A stretch of DNA of 64,000 nt from Pedobacter sp. ok626 (GTDB lineage: Bacteria > Bacteroidota > Bacteroidia > Sphingobacteriales > Sphingobacteriaceae), in the NCBI RefSeq assembly GCF_900100435.1, contig NZ_FNEX01000018.1, positions 1 through 64,000 of the forward strand, written 5' to 3'. Under the pieces are notes generated by a model. That model was not told where the DNA came from and did not search any database. It saw nothing but the letters and a program-made list of their open reading frames with translations. Each line of letters starts with the position of its first letter. Within the stretch, counting starts at the first letter, position 1. Of the stretch, positions 1 through 9,600 are shown piece by piece. The position numbers were made by a program, and so were the translations under genes.

Positions 1-1859
1 GCTTTCGATGCCAAACCAGTCGTTAGATCTGTTGTATTTGCTTTTAATGCTAATCCAGCAGTAACTGAAGTTTGATCGGCCTTTAAGGCAATAGCATCTG
101 TGGCGGCTGTAAGTGCTGTTTGATCAGCCTTCAATGCAATGGCATTTGTAGCAGATGTAAGGGCTGCTTGGTCCGCTTTTAACGCCAATCCTGATGCGAC
201 TGCCGTCTGATCTGCCTTTAATGCAAGTCCAGTAGTAAGTGCTATTTGATCAGCTTTTGATGCCAATCCAGTAGTAAGATCTGTTGTGCTTGCTTTTAAT
301 GCTAACCCAGCAGTAAGATCAGTAGTATTTGCTTTCAATGCGATCGCATCCGTAGCAGTATTAAGTGCCGTCTGGTCTGCCTTCAATGCCAAGCCTGCTG
401 TTACCGCTGTTTGATCAGCTTTAGATGCCAACCCAACAGTAAGATCTGCTGTATTTGCTTTTAAGGCAAGTCCGTTTGTAAGGTCCACTGTACTAACTTT
501 TAGTGCGATTGCATCAGTGGCAGCATTAAGTGCAGACTGGTCTGCCTTCAATGCAAGTCCAGCCGTAACCGTTGTTTGATCAGCTTTTGATGCCAAGCCA
601 GTAGTAACATCTATAGTATTTGCTTTTGATGCTAGCCCGGTGGCAAGATCTGTTGTGTTTGCTTTGGCATCCAACGCAGTTTTCGTAGCAGTACTGATCG
701 GCTTAGCTAGGTCACTCGTATTATCAACATTCCCTAATCCAACTTTTGATGGACTAATTCCTGTAGCAATCTTTGCATCCGTTACATTCCCATCCAATAA
801 TTTCGCAGTTGTTACCGCATCATTTGCAATTTTTGAGCTAGAAATAGCAGCATCACTAATGATGGGTGCTCCTGCTGTACTACCAGTCCCCGACAAGTCT
901 CCCGCCAGCTGTATTTTTCCTTTCACACTATTCGTAGCATCAGGAATTGTAGCCGCGTTAACAACAACAGCATCAACATATGTTTTTACAGCTTTTACTG
1001 TCGGATATTTTATGTCGGAAGCACCATCAACATTTACATCAAGTGATTTATTAGCTAAAACTTCTTTTAAATTAAGTGCAGCTTGAGTAAGTGTACTAAT
1101 TGGTTTATCGAGGTCTCTGGTATTATCAACATTATTTAAACCACTTATCCCAGAAACCCCTGGTACACCCTGCGGACCCATTGGGCCTGTTGCTCCGGTG
1201 GCTCCTACCGGTCCGGCAACCCCTTGAATTCCTTGCGGTCCTGCTGGCCCAATAGCGCCCTGAGGCCCCGTCGAAGCCGTAGATTCATTACTTGGAGTCC
1301 AGGCTGTTCCATTCCATTTTAATATCTGTCCCGTTAAAGGAGCCGTAATACTTATTGCAGACCCCTGTAATTTATTTACTGTAGGATTAGGATAACTCCC
1401 ACCCAAATCTCCGCCAGCAGTACCTGCAGGAGATGCAGAACTTGCATAGATTGCATAAGGAACCGACTGAAGTTGAGAAGTTCCCATATCTATAAAACTA
1501 CCTCCTCCAGCGGGATCTATCTCTACCTGAAGAAACTTATTTCCCGTACTCCAATCAATTGAGGCCATCGATCCATTTTGTGTAATCGCTCCGGCACTGC
1601 CAATTACAGCCGTAAACAATCCAAATTTGTTAGTGGTACGCTGCCGGGTTTCCGAATAAACGCTATTTCCACTTGCACCACCATCTCTAATGGTCAACCT
1701 TAACCGGATAGACTGATCGGCAACAGGATTACCGTCAGACTTCCTTGCTACCCCTTGATAGTTAATTTGGGGAAGCTGTTGAGCCATAACACTGGTACAA
1801 CAAATCAGTATAAATGCAAGAACAATTAAAAAAAATCGAGTTTGCGAAAGTTTAGACAT
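1..1859 (-). CDS. Secreted collagen-like / phage-tail-fibre-like repeat protein, C-terminus beyond window
   Basis: An uninterrupted minus-strand frame runs from the ATG at 1857-1859 off the left edge, giving at least 619 codons. It begins with a signal peptide (hydrophobic stretch to about residue 27, ending VMA-QQ). A globular domain of about 110 residues opens with QLPQINYQGVARKSDG. A tail-fibre-type segment (DLGGSYPNPTV) and about 14 Gly-X-Y collagen triplets (bases about 1145-1270) follow. Next is a region with DLSGTGSTAGAPIISDA and AKPISTATKTALDAKA, as in phage tail-fibre repeats. The last 200 or more residues are tandem 13- and 16-residue units of the types ADQTAVTAGLALK and ADQTALNAATDAIALK. 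The composition suggests a fibrous, probably trimeric, surface filament. The gene follows the small T9SS cargo gene by 13 bases, so the two are probably co-transcribed. The C-terminus, and any sorting or chaperone domain, is not visible. Confidence 0.85.
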   Translation of the reverse strand, partial: MSKLSQTRFFLIVLAFILICCTSVMAQQLPQINYQGVARKSDGNPVADQSIRLRLTIRDGGASGNSVYSETRQRTTNKFGLFTAVIGSAGAITQNGSMASIDWSTGNKFLQVEIDPAGGGSFIDMGTSQLQSVPYAIYASSASPAGTAGGDLGGSYPNPTVNKLQGSAISITAPLTGQILKWNGTAWTPSNESTASTGPQGAIGPAGPQGIQGVAGPVGATGATGPMGPQGVPGVSGISGLNNVDNTRDLDKPISTLTQAALNLKEVLANKSLDVNVDGASDIKYPTVKAVKTYVDAVVVNAATIPDATNSVKGKIQLAGDLSGTGSTAGAPIISDAAISSSKIANDAVTTAKLLDGNVTDAKIATGISPSKVGLGNVDNTSDLAKPISTATKTALDAKANTTDLATGLASKANTIDVTTGLASKADQTTVTAGLALKADQSALNAATDAIALKVSTVDLTNGLALKANTADLTVGLASKADQTAVTAGLALKADQTALNTATDAIALKANTTDLTAGLALKASTTDLTTGLASKADQIALTTGLALKADQTAVASGLALKADQAALTSATNAIALKADQTALTAATDAIALKADQTSVTAGLALKANTTDLTTGLASK

Positions 1860-1872
1860 ATAGTGCTGAGTT

Positions 1873-2379
1873 CTAATTTAGAATGGTAATGAAGCCTTTG
1901 ACAATTTCAAACTTGCCGTTTCTTTTAAGTTTGAGGACATAATAATAAGTGCCTTCGGTAAGCAGCTTACCTGAGAAATACGCTGTCCAATCGTTTTGAT
2001 AATTTTTGGTTTGAAATACAGTCCTGCCCGAGCGGTCAAAGATGGTTACTTCGTTTTCTGGAAATTTTTCGAGATCTTTAATCATCCATACATCGTTTAC
2101 TCCATCACCATTTGGTGTGAGAATATTGATAGGGAAAACTAAAGGGCCGGCAGCAATAATCAGGTTACTAACAATAGGCTGCAGTACCCCATTTGTGACG
2201 CTTACTTGCCGATTAATCATAGTTTCAACAAGCGCAACTTCCCCTACACTCCACTCGTAGGTAAAGTCTTTTTGGGCATAAGCATTACCAGAGGAGTTTA
2301 TAACAGCTGCCCCTACACTTTGTGCCTGACTGCTTGTAGTCGTCAGAAAAGTGAATATAAAACACAGCCAATACCTCAT
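1873..2379 (-). CDS. Small secreted protein with gliding-motility-type (T9SS type B) C-terminal sorting domain
   Basis: 168 residues: a signal peptide (about 1-19, ending SSQAQ), a short N-terminal part containing EWSVGEVALVETM and TNGVLQP, and a C-terminal CHU_C/gliding-motility-associated domain (about 85-168) with LTPNGDGVNDVW, VTIFDRSGRTVF and EGTYYYVLKLK. In this family the C-terminal domain directs export through the type IX secretion system and surface attachment. Apart from the sorting domain there is only about 65 residues of cargo. It lies 13 bases upstream of the tail-fibre-like gene, so it may be a carrier or partner for that filament, which is inference. A -7/-33 promoter candidate lies about 93 bases upstream of its ATG. 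Confidence 0.85.
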   Translation of the reverse strand: MRYWLCFIFTFLTTTSSQAQSVGAAVINSSGNAYAQKDFTYEWSVGEVALVETMINRQVSVTNGVLQPIVSNLIIAAGPLVFPINILTPNGDGVNDVWMIKDLEKFPENEVTIFDRSGRTVFQTKNYQNDWTAYFSGKLLTEGTYYYVLKLKRNGKFEIVKGFITILN

Positions 2380-2471
2380 GCAGCAACAATAGCTTTTAGC
2401 ATAACAGTTTGGTTAATTAAAATAAAATGATTCCCTCTTTGTATCCCGACAAATGATTATAGAATTCGAAA

Positions 2472-2504
2472 CAAAGGTATCAAAGTTGTTGCATAGATTA
2501 CAAA
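2472..2504 (-). promoter_or_regulatory. Candidate Bacteroidota promoter for the T9SS cargo/tail-fibre pair
   Basis: On the minus strand TACCTTTG (2472-2479) matches the TAnnTTTG -7 consensus. TTTG (2501-2504) lies 21 bases upstream as a -33 element. The position fits a leader of roughly 85 bases before the ATG at 2379. Confidence 0.45.
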
Positions 2505-2649
2505 ATCCTAATGTTAAATATCTCTAACTATTCAATAGTTACACTAATTAGAAACACAACCCCTTAATTATTAATAAGATTACCAATCAAAGCAAACATA
2601 AACGCCCCCCTATTACAACTGGCCATAAGCATCGAATTGGCACTAAAAA

Positions 2650-2688
2650 CAAAAAAAGCCTTTGCAGATTTTCAATCTACAAAGGCTT
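2650..2688 (-). terminator. Rho-independent terminator after PorP/SprF gene
   Basis: An imperfect hairpin of about 13 pairs (AAGCCTTTG-type arms at 2656-2669 and 2674-2688) has a 4-5 base loop. On the minus strand a run of seven T (2650-2656) follows it. It lies 20 bases past the stop codon at 2709. Confidence 0.8.
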
Positions 2689-2708
2689 TTCAAGAGTTAA
2701 TCTCTGAT

Positions 2709-3596
2709 TTATTTACCCAAACTTAATCTTAAGTTCAATTCAAAACTACCATTCGTATAAGCACTCAATGCAGAAGTCTGTGTAGTATAAGTTCCGCTGA
2801 TCAGGTATTTCTTTTTGTAATCCATACCCAAGCCAAAAGTCGCATTCTCAGAACTATGGTACATCCCCATCAAAAACACCTGTTTATTAGCAATGCTCAA
2901 TTGCGCTCCGGCATCCCAGATGTTATCAAATCCTTTTACGCCACGGTAAGCAACTTTAGGCTCTACATCCATCCCCTCCATGCCTTCGCTGAGACTGATC
3001 TTATAACTCACTGCTGAGTAAAAAGTAGCCACATCGGCCAGCTTTATCACATCCTTTTTCAATACACTTTTAAGGTTAGGAATGGATGCTTGTACATTCA
3101 GTTTATCCGAGGTATAAGCCATCCCAAAATCGCCATCCAGATAGGTTTTACGATCATTGTACTGACCTACAGTCGGATCGGCAGGATTGCCATAAATATC
3201 TGCATTCTCCAAACGCTGACTCATAAAACCCAGCGATACCCCAAAGTGCAACTGATGATTATTTTCATTCAATTTCAAGTGATAAGCGTAACTACCTACC
3301 ACACGGGTTTGTCTTTGCAAGCCAGCACTTTCATTGTTTACTGTTAACCCTAATCCTACTTTATTGAAACCATAATCAACAGTCAGGTTTTGGGTTAAAG
3401 GTGATCCGGGAACATTGCTCCATAACTTTCGGTAAGCACCATTTACTTTTATACCTTGTCCCGCCCCCGCAAATGCAGGATTGATTAAATACTGATTGGT
3501 ATAATACTGCGCAGATAAAGGATTTAGCTGAGCTTTTGAGGTAGTACTGATTGCCGTAACGGCAATCAGTACTAATGTTTTATATATAATTTTCAT
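2709..3596 (-). CDS. PorP/SprF family type IX secretion membrane protein
   Basis: 295 residues with a signal peptide (about 1-22, ending SKAQ). The N-terminal family signature QYYTNQYLINPAFAGAGQG is followed by alternating beta strands typical of the PorP/SprF outer-membrane barrel. In F. johnsoniae SprF supports secretion and surface attachment of the SprB adhesin, and many Bacteroidota pair a PorP/SprF gene with each large CHU_C adhesin. Here it starts 20 bases after the giant adhesin stop codon, and a terminator follows. It is therefore probably the dedicated outer-membrane partner of that adhesin (family knowledge plus context). Confidence 0.9.
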   Translation of the reverse strand: MKIIYKTLVLIAVTAISTTSKAQLNPLSAQYYTNQYLINPAFAGAGQGIKVNGAYRKLWSNVPGSPLTQNLTVDYGFNKVGLGLTVNNESAGLQRQTRVVGSYAYHLKLNENNHQLHFGVSLGFMSQRLENADIYGNPADPTVGQYNDRKTYLDGDFGMAYTSDKLNVQASIPNLKSVLKKDVIKLADVATFYSAVSYKISLSEGMEGMDVEPKVAYRGVKGFDNIWDAGAQLSIANKQVFLMGMYHSSENATFGLGMDYKKKYLISGTYTTQTSALSAYTNGSFELNLRLSLGK

Positions 3597-3616
3597 CTGG
3601 TTTTTAATATTAAATA

Positions 3617-6600
3617 CTATCGTGTTTGTTCGGTCCTGATAACCGTGATATAGCCCTTAAACGCAGCTCTGTTAGTTCCAAAGTCGATCAGGTAATAGTA
3701 AGTACCTTCCGCGAGTGGTGCTCCATTCAGTGTAGCCTCCCAACTGTTGTCGTATCCCTTTTTACTGTATATCAGACGTCCGCTCCTGTCAAAGATCTTC
3801 ACCTCATTGTTCGGATAGAAATCAATGTTATCAATTATCCATTTATCATTTATCCCATCACCATTCGGAGACATAATGTTGGTCGCTTTGATTTTAACCA
3901 GATCGTCCAGCACCTTGATACTGAAAGTTTGTGTTTCCGAACATCCACTCGCATTGGTTACTGTTACCGTATAAGTGGTGGTTTCCCTTGGCCTTACTTC
4001 CAATGTTGAAGTAGTCAGGCCTCTAATGATGCTGCTGTGGTTTGCCCATGCGTAGATAGCACCACCAGTAGCGTTTAAAAATACAGTTTCACCTTTACTT
4101 ACTTCAATACTATTGCTGCCGGTGCTAGTGCCTTTATCTGCAGTAATGGATACTACAGGTAGCGCGTTCACCGTCAACACAAAAGCTCTGCTGTAGGTAT
4201 CCACACCCCCATTAGCTGTTCCACCATTGTCTTTTACCGTTACGGTAATTGTTGCTGTTCCCGAAGCACCGGTTTTAACGCTATAGTTAATGATAGCGGT
4301 TGCACCCGAGCCAGAAACACTTAAACTTTGTAACAAAGCACTGTTATTTCCGACAACGCTGAGGCTTGTACTTTGTGTGCTTTCCGGACCGGCACTAATG
4401 CCTGTTAAATTGATGTTCTGTGCAGTTGCAGTATAACAGATGGTCTGATTGGCAATAGCGGCCAATGTCGGCAATTCATTCACATCACTTAAAGCAATGG
4501 TAAAAGTTTTATCCAGACTGAAACCATACTGCGTAGTGCTTCTTACCCTTACACTATAAGTTGTTTTATTTTCATAATCCAGACTGGCAGCAGTTAACAG
4601 CTGATTGCCACTAATACTGAACAAAGCATTATCAGTATCGCCAGTACCTGAAACCAGGCTATAGGCAAATGTTGCATTAGGATCATCAGAAGTACTGCTT
4701 AGTGTTCCTGCTGCAGTTCCCGTAGCCTTATTCTCATATAATGTCACTCCCGCAAGCAGCACATTTGTAGGCGCTCCCGGTTTTACAGTCAATGTACCAT
4801 TCACATAACTGATCTGATAATTAGCAGCTACTGCTCCTGAAGGAACAATAGTATAAGTTCCGATCGGGCTACTCGTTGTTGCTGTTGTACTGAATATCGC
4901 CGGCGTAGTCAATACAGCACTCGTTTCTCCATTTACAAGGCCAGTGTATTTTGCAGTAAATGTCGGATTAGTAGTACCTGTGAACTTTTCTTTATCCTCG
5001 CCAATAATACTCAGTGGCGCTTTGCCAATGGTTAGGCTTGCCGTAGTGTAGTTTAATACATAGTTGCTGCTCAGCGCCAACGTATTCTTATTAATGGCAT
5101 AGGTTCCAACATTTTCACCTGCAGCCCTATTCAGACTTCCGCTAAAGGTATCTGTACCAATCAGCGCCGGACTGAAGGTATAAGCCAGTGTCGGATCTGC
5201 AGCACCATAGATTTTGTTAGCAGCTGTAGCAGTCACACCAATGCTTTTTGCACCGATGTTCAGGTTAGCAGAAACATAAGTAATCTGGTAATTAGGCCCT
5301 GCAGTTACTGTTCCCTGGTTAATCGCATAGCCACCAATGTTTTCGCCGATAGTCCGGTCTAAGTTTCCTGTAAAAACATCCGTACCGATAAGCACCGGAC
5401 TGAAACTATAGGTCAGTGCCGGATCTCCATCACCGTATGTTTTGTTTTTGGCAACAGCGGTTACAGTTAGCACTTTTGTAGTAATGCTGAGGTTCGCCGG
5501 TACATAAGTAATCAGATAGTTGTTATTTAAAGCAAGAGAGCCCTGTCCGATAGCATAGTTTCCGATATTTTCACCAGTTGTTCTGTCTAAGTTTCCAGTA
5601 AATACATCTGTTCCAATCAGCGCCGGGCTGAATGTATATGTTAACGAAGGATCCGCTACACCATACGCTTTGGTTTTAACAATAGCAGTAACGGTCACTG
5701 TTTTTTTGGTAATGCTGAAATCAGCAGGTGTATAGGTAGTGTTATAATTACCGTTAAGTGCAAGTGTACCCTGACCGATAGCATAGTTTCCTATGTTTTC
5801 CCCAGAAGCTCTGTCCAATGTTCCCGTAAAAACATCTGTTCCGATCAATGCTGGACTGAAAGTATAAGCAAACGCTGGATCCGCCGCTCCGTATGCTTTA
5901 CTGCCCGCTGTTGCGGCGATAGCAATTGTTTTCTTCGTAATATTCAGGTTTGCCGTACTAAACAATAAAGTATAGTTTGCTCCAGCAGAAAGTGTTCCCT
6001 GAGAAATGGCATAGCTACCAATGTTTTCTCCAGAAGTTCGGTCCAGCGTTCCGGTAAATACGTCCGTTCCAATCAGTTCCGGAGTAAAGGTATAAGTCAA
6101 TGCAGGATCAATATTACCATAAACCTTCGTTTTAGCAGTTGCAACTACGGTAACGGCCTTGGCAGTAATGGATAGGTTAGCTGGCACATAGGTAATCTGG
6201 TAGTTTGCACCCAAACTCAGACTGCCCTGACCAATGGCATAATTACCTGCATTCTCTCCAAGAGCACGGTCTAGACTTCCTGTAAAGTTATCCATTCCGA
6301 TTAGTGCAGGTGCTACAGTATAAATAAAAGTAGGATCTGTATCTCCAAAAATCTTGGTTTCAGCAGCAGCAGTTATTGTTATCGATTTCGCAGTAACCTG
6401 CAAGTCAGCCGAAGTAAATGTAATCGTGTAGTTTGCATTTAGCGCAACTGTCCCCTGATTGATGCCATAAACGCCAACATTGTCACCTGCAATACGCTCC
6501 AGTGCCCCTGTAAAGGTGTCAGAGCCAATTAATGCCGGACTGAAAGTATAAGTGAAAACTGGATCAGCTGTGCCATATATTTTGGTTTTAGCAACAGCGT

Positions 6601-9600
6601 TAACTGCGATATCCTTTTTGTTCACCACCAGGTCTTGAGTTACGGGAGCGGCCGCAAGGAAGGCAGCGTCTCCGATCTGTGATGCCGTAATAGTGGTTGT
6701 TCCTGCTGCCAGAATAGTTACTGTACTTCCCGATACTGTGGCTACCGCGGTGTTGCTGGAAGTATAAGTTACAGCTAATGCCGAACTGCTGCTTGCAGTC
6801 AGTGTAACCGGAGTTGCACCATAAACTGAAGCTACAAGCGGATTAAAGGTAATAGTTTGAGTTCCTTTAGGGGTAGACACAATATTACCTGATTTAGCAC
6901 CTTCATTTCCCGTTGCATCCACAGCAGAAATGCGGTAGAAATAACCGACACCATTGGTCAGTCCTGTATGGGTATACGTTAAAGTTCCTGCCGGAATGGT
7001 CTGAATAGCTATGGCCGGGTTAATGCTTGTTCCTCCATAAAGAATGTATTTGTCCAGATCTGGAGCCGGACTTGCATTCCACGTGATAGTGTTCTGTGTA
7101 TTTCCAGCAGTAGCTGTCAAGCCCGTAGGCGCAGCGGGAGCAGTTCTGTCAACAAGCACACTGCTGCTGTTGGTAGTTGCCGTTACCGGGGTCCCCGGAT
7201 TTCCGGGTAAATCTGAAAAAGCAATATTAAAGGCAAGGATCCCTTCAGGGGTGAGTCCTGATACCGTTTGAGTTGCCGTCCAGCTGTTGCCTCCACTATT
7301 GCTCGGGGTTACCGCGATTCCCCCCATGGTTACCGTTGGGGTGGCAATGACTTCTGAGGCCATAAAATTCAGCGTGATGATATTCCCTGCTTTTGCTACG
7401 TTCGTCATCAGGTTATTTGAAGCAATGGTTACTCCGCTGAGGGTCGGGACCATTTTGTCATAGGTGACGCTGCTGCTGTTGGTGGTTGCAGTGATGTCTG
7501 TTCCGGCATTTCCGGTCAGGTCTGTAAAGGCAATATTGAAAGCAACAGCACCCTCTGTTTCTGTACCCGTTAAGGTGTAGGCAGCAGTGAAGCTGTTTCC
7601 TCCGGCAGAGGTGGGTACAACAGGATTTCCTGCGATGGTTACTACAGGAAGTGCGACGGCTTCTGAAGCGGCAAAGGTTAAAGTGATAATATTTCCTGTT
7701 TTAGCCGTTTGATTTGAAGCGTTATTGGAGACAATAGCTACCGTAGTTAAGGCTGGAACGGTCTTATCAAAAGTCACGCTGCTGGCATTGGTGGTTGCAG
7801 TTACTGCAATTCCAACATTTCCGGCAACATCTGCAAAGGCGATGTTAAAGGGAATGATACCATTGGCATTTGTTATTTGTGTGGTATAGGTTGCTGTCCA
7901 GTCGTTTGCAGTGATATTGGTCACCGTAGCGGTATTCCCAAAAATGCTCACCACTGGTGTACCGATGGTTTCAGAGGCGGTGAAGCTCAGAGTAACCACA
8001 TCTCCTGTTTTTGCTTTTGCGGTATTTGCATTATTGGAGGCAATGGTTACGTTAATTAAGGTTGGAATGACTTTGTCGATGGTATAGACCTCTCCGGCAG
8101 TATATCCTGCCTGAATCTCGTTACCAACCGTGTTGATGATACCTGTTCCTGAACTTTTAAGGTCCAGTCTTAAGGTTCCCGATCCTGTTCCGGTGTTTAC
8201 CGTAACTGTCCTGGTATTGTTACTTCCTGAGACGAAGGTAACTGCAGGAGCGGTGATCCCTGTAGAGGTAATGCTGAAATCGGAGGTGTTGACACCAGTT
8301 ACGTTTTCAGAGAAAGTTACTAAAAACTGGGCTGAAGTGCCATTGATCGCGGCATTACCAGTTCTGGTGATGCTCAGTGTGGTTGGCGCGGTGGTATTGA
8401 TGGCGATATCTTTGTTGGCACCTAAAGATCCAGCCGCTCCTGGAGCGGCGAGGGTTAAAGTGGCATCGTTTCCTGCAGCATCTTTAATGGTTCCTGCTGC
8501 AAGGGAAAGCGCAGTGGTGCTGGCCTGATCTAGGTCAGCGATACTTTGGTTAAGCGCTACAGTGTAGTTAAAGACCAAAGTTGTTGTTCCGGAGCCACTG
8601 GCATAACTTGCCGTTCCTCCTGAATTCAGACTAAGGGTTGGTGTTCCTGTTACGATCACCGCTTCAGAGAAATTGACTGATACGGGAATAATGTCATTGA
8701 TTTTATGGGTTCCGTTTGCCAGACTGGAGCTCACTGAACTCACTACCGGTGAGGTAGTGTCGATAACAATATTTTTGTTGGCACCCAAAGAGTTTGCAGC
8801 TCCAGGGGCGGGTAGAGTTAATGTGGCATTATTTCCTACTTCGTCACTAAGTGACCCACCATTCAAGCTGAGTGCGGTCGTGCTGATATAATCCAGATCG
8901 GCGCTAGTATTTCCAGCCTGTACTGTATAGTTAAAGCTGAGGGTTGACGTTCCTGAACCACTGCTATAATTGACTGTTGCACCAGAATTCATAATGAGCT
9001 GGGGAGTTCCTGTAACCGTTATAACTTCCGAAAAATTCAGATTAATGGCAATCACATCTCCTTCTTTATAAGTGCCATTGGCAGTGCTTGAGTTTACAGA
9101 AGTCAGGGTCGGAACAATCCCATCTATAATAATATCTTTATTCGCACTTAAAGAACCCGATCCCCCTGGAACAGGAAGCGTCAAGGCGGCGTTAAAACCA
9201 TTGCTAACAGCCTTAATCTGCCCACCATTAAGAGTCAGAGCTTGTGAATCAAAATAACTAAGCCTCGAACTATTGTCTCCATCTTCTACAGTATAATTAA
9301 AGGTAAGCGTACTTGTACCAGTACCTGAAGCATAATTAATTATTCTATCCGTTGTACCTGTTTCCAGTTTAAGCTGCGGAGTATTTGTAACATTTACGGG
9401 TTCAGAAAATGAAACATTTACCGGAATTATCTCTCCTACCTTATAGCTCCCATTAGACTTCGTCGAACTTACACTACTTGCATATACATGCGCCGTAATG
9501 GATATTCCATTAATTGCTGGCGAGATAGGACTCCCCGAAGTAAATATTCTGACTTCATCTACATTGTTAAAGCTACTATTTGAACTTAAGTCAACAACAA

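Larger units (their letters stand above)
2380..2708. other. Intergenic region (329 bases) with terminator and promoter
   Basis: This stretch separates the adhesin-PorP/SprF unit from the next minus-strand unit. It holds the terminator at 2650-2688 and the promoter candidate at 2472-2504. The rest is AT-rich and I see no coding potential in it. Confidence 0.6.

Noticed and set aside
640..1086. 148-codon plus-strand open frame
   Set aside because: It is the complement of the tail-fibre-like gene, whose minus-strand frame is continuous from 1859 to the window edge and has a signal peptide and clear repeats.
1145..1270. Collagen-type GC-rich repeats considered as a noncoding satellite
   Set aside because: They are in frame with the signal peptide and downstream repeats and encode regular Gly-X-Y triplets.
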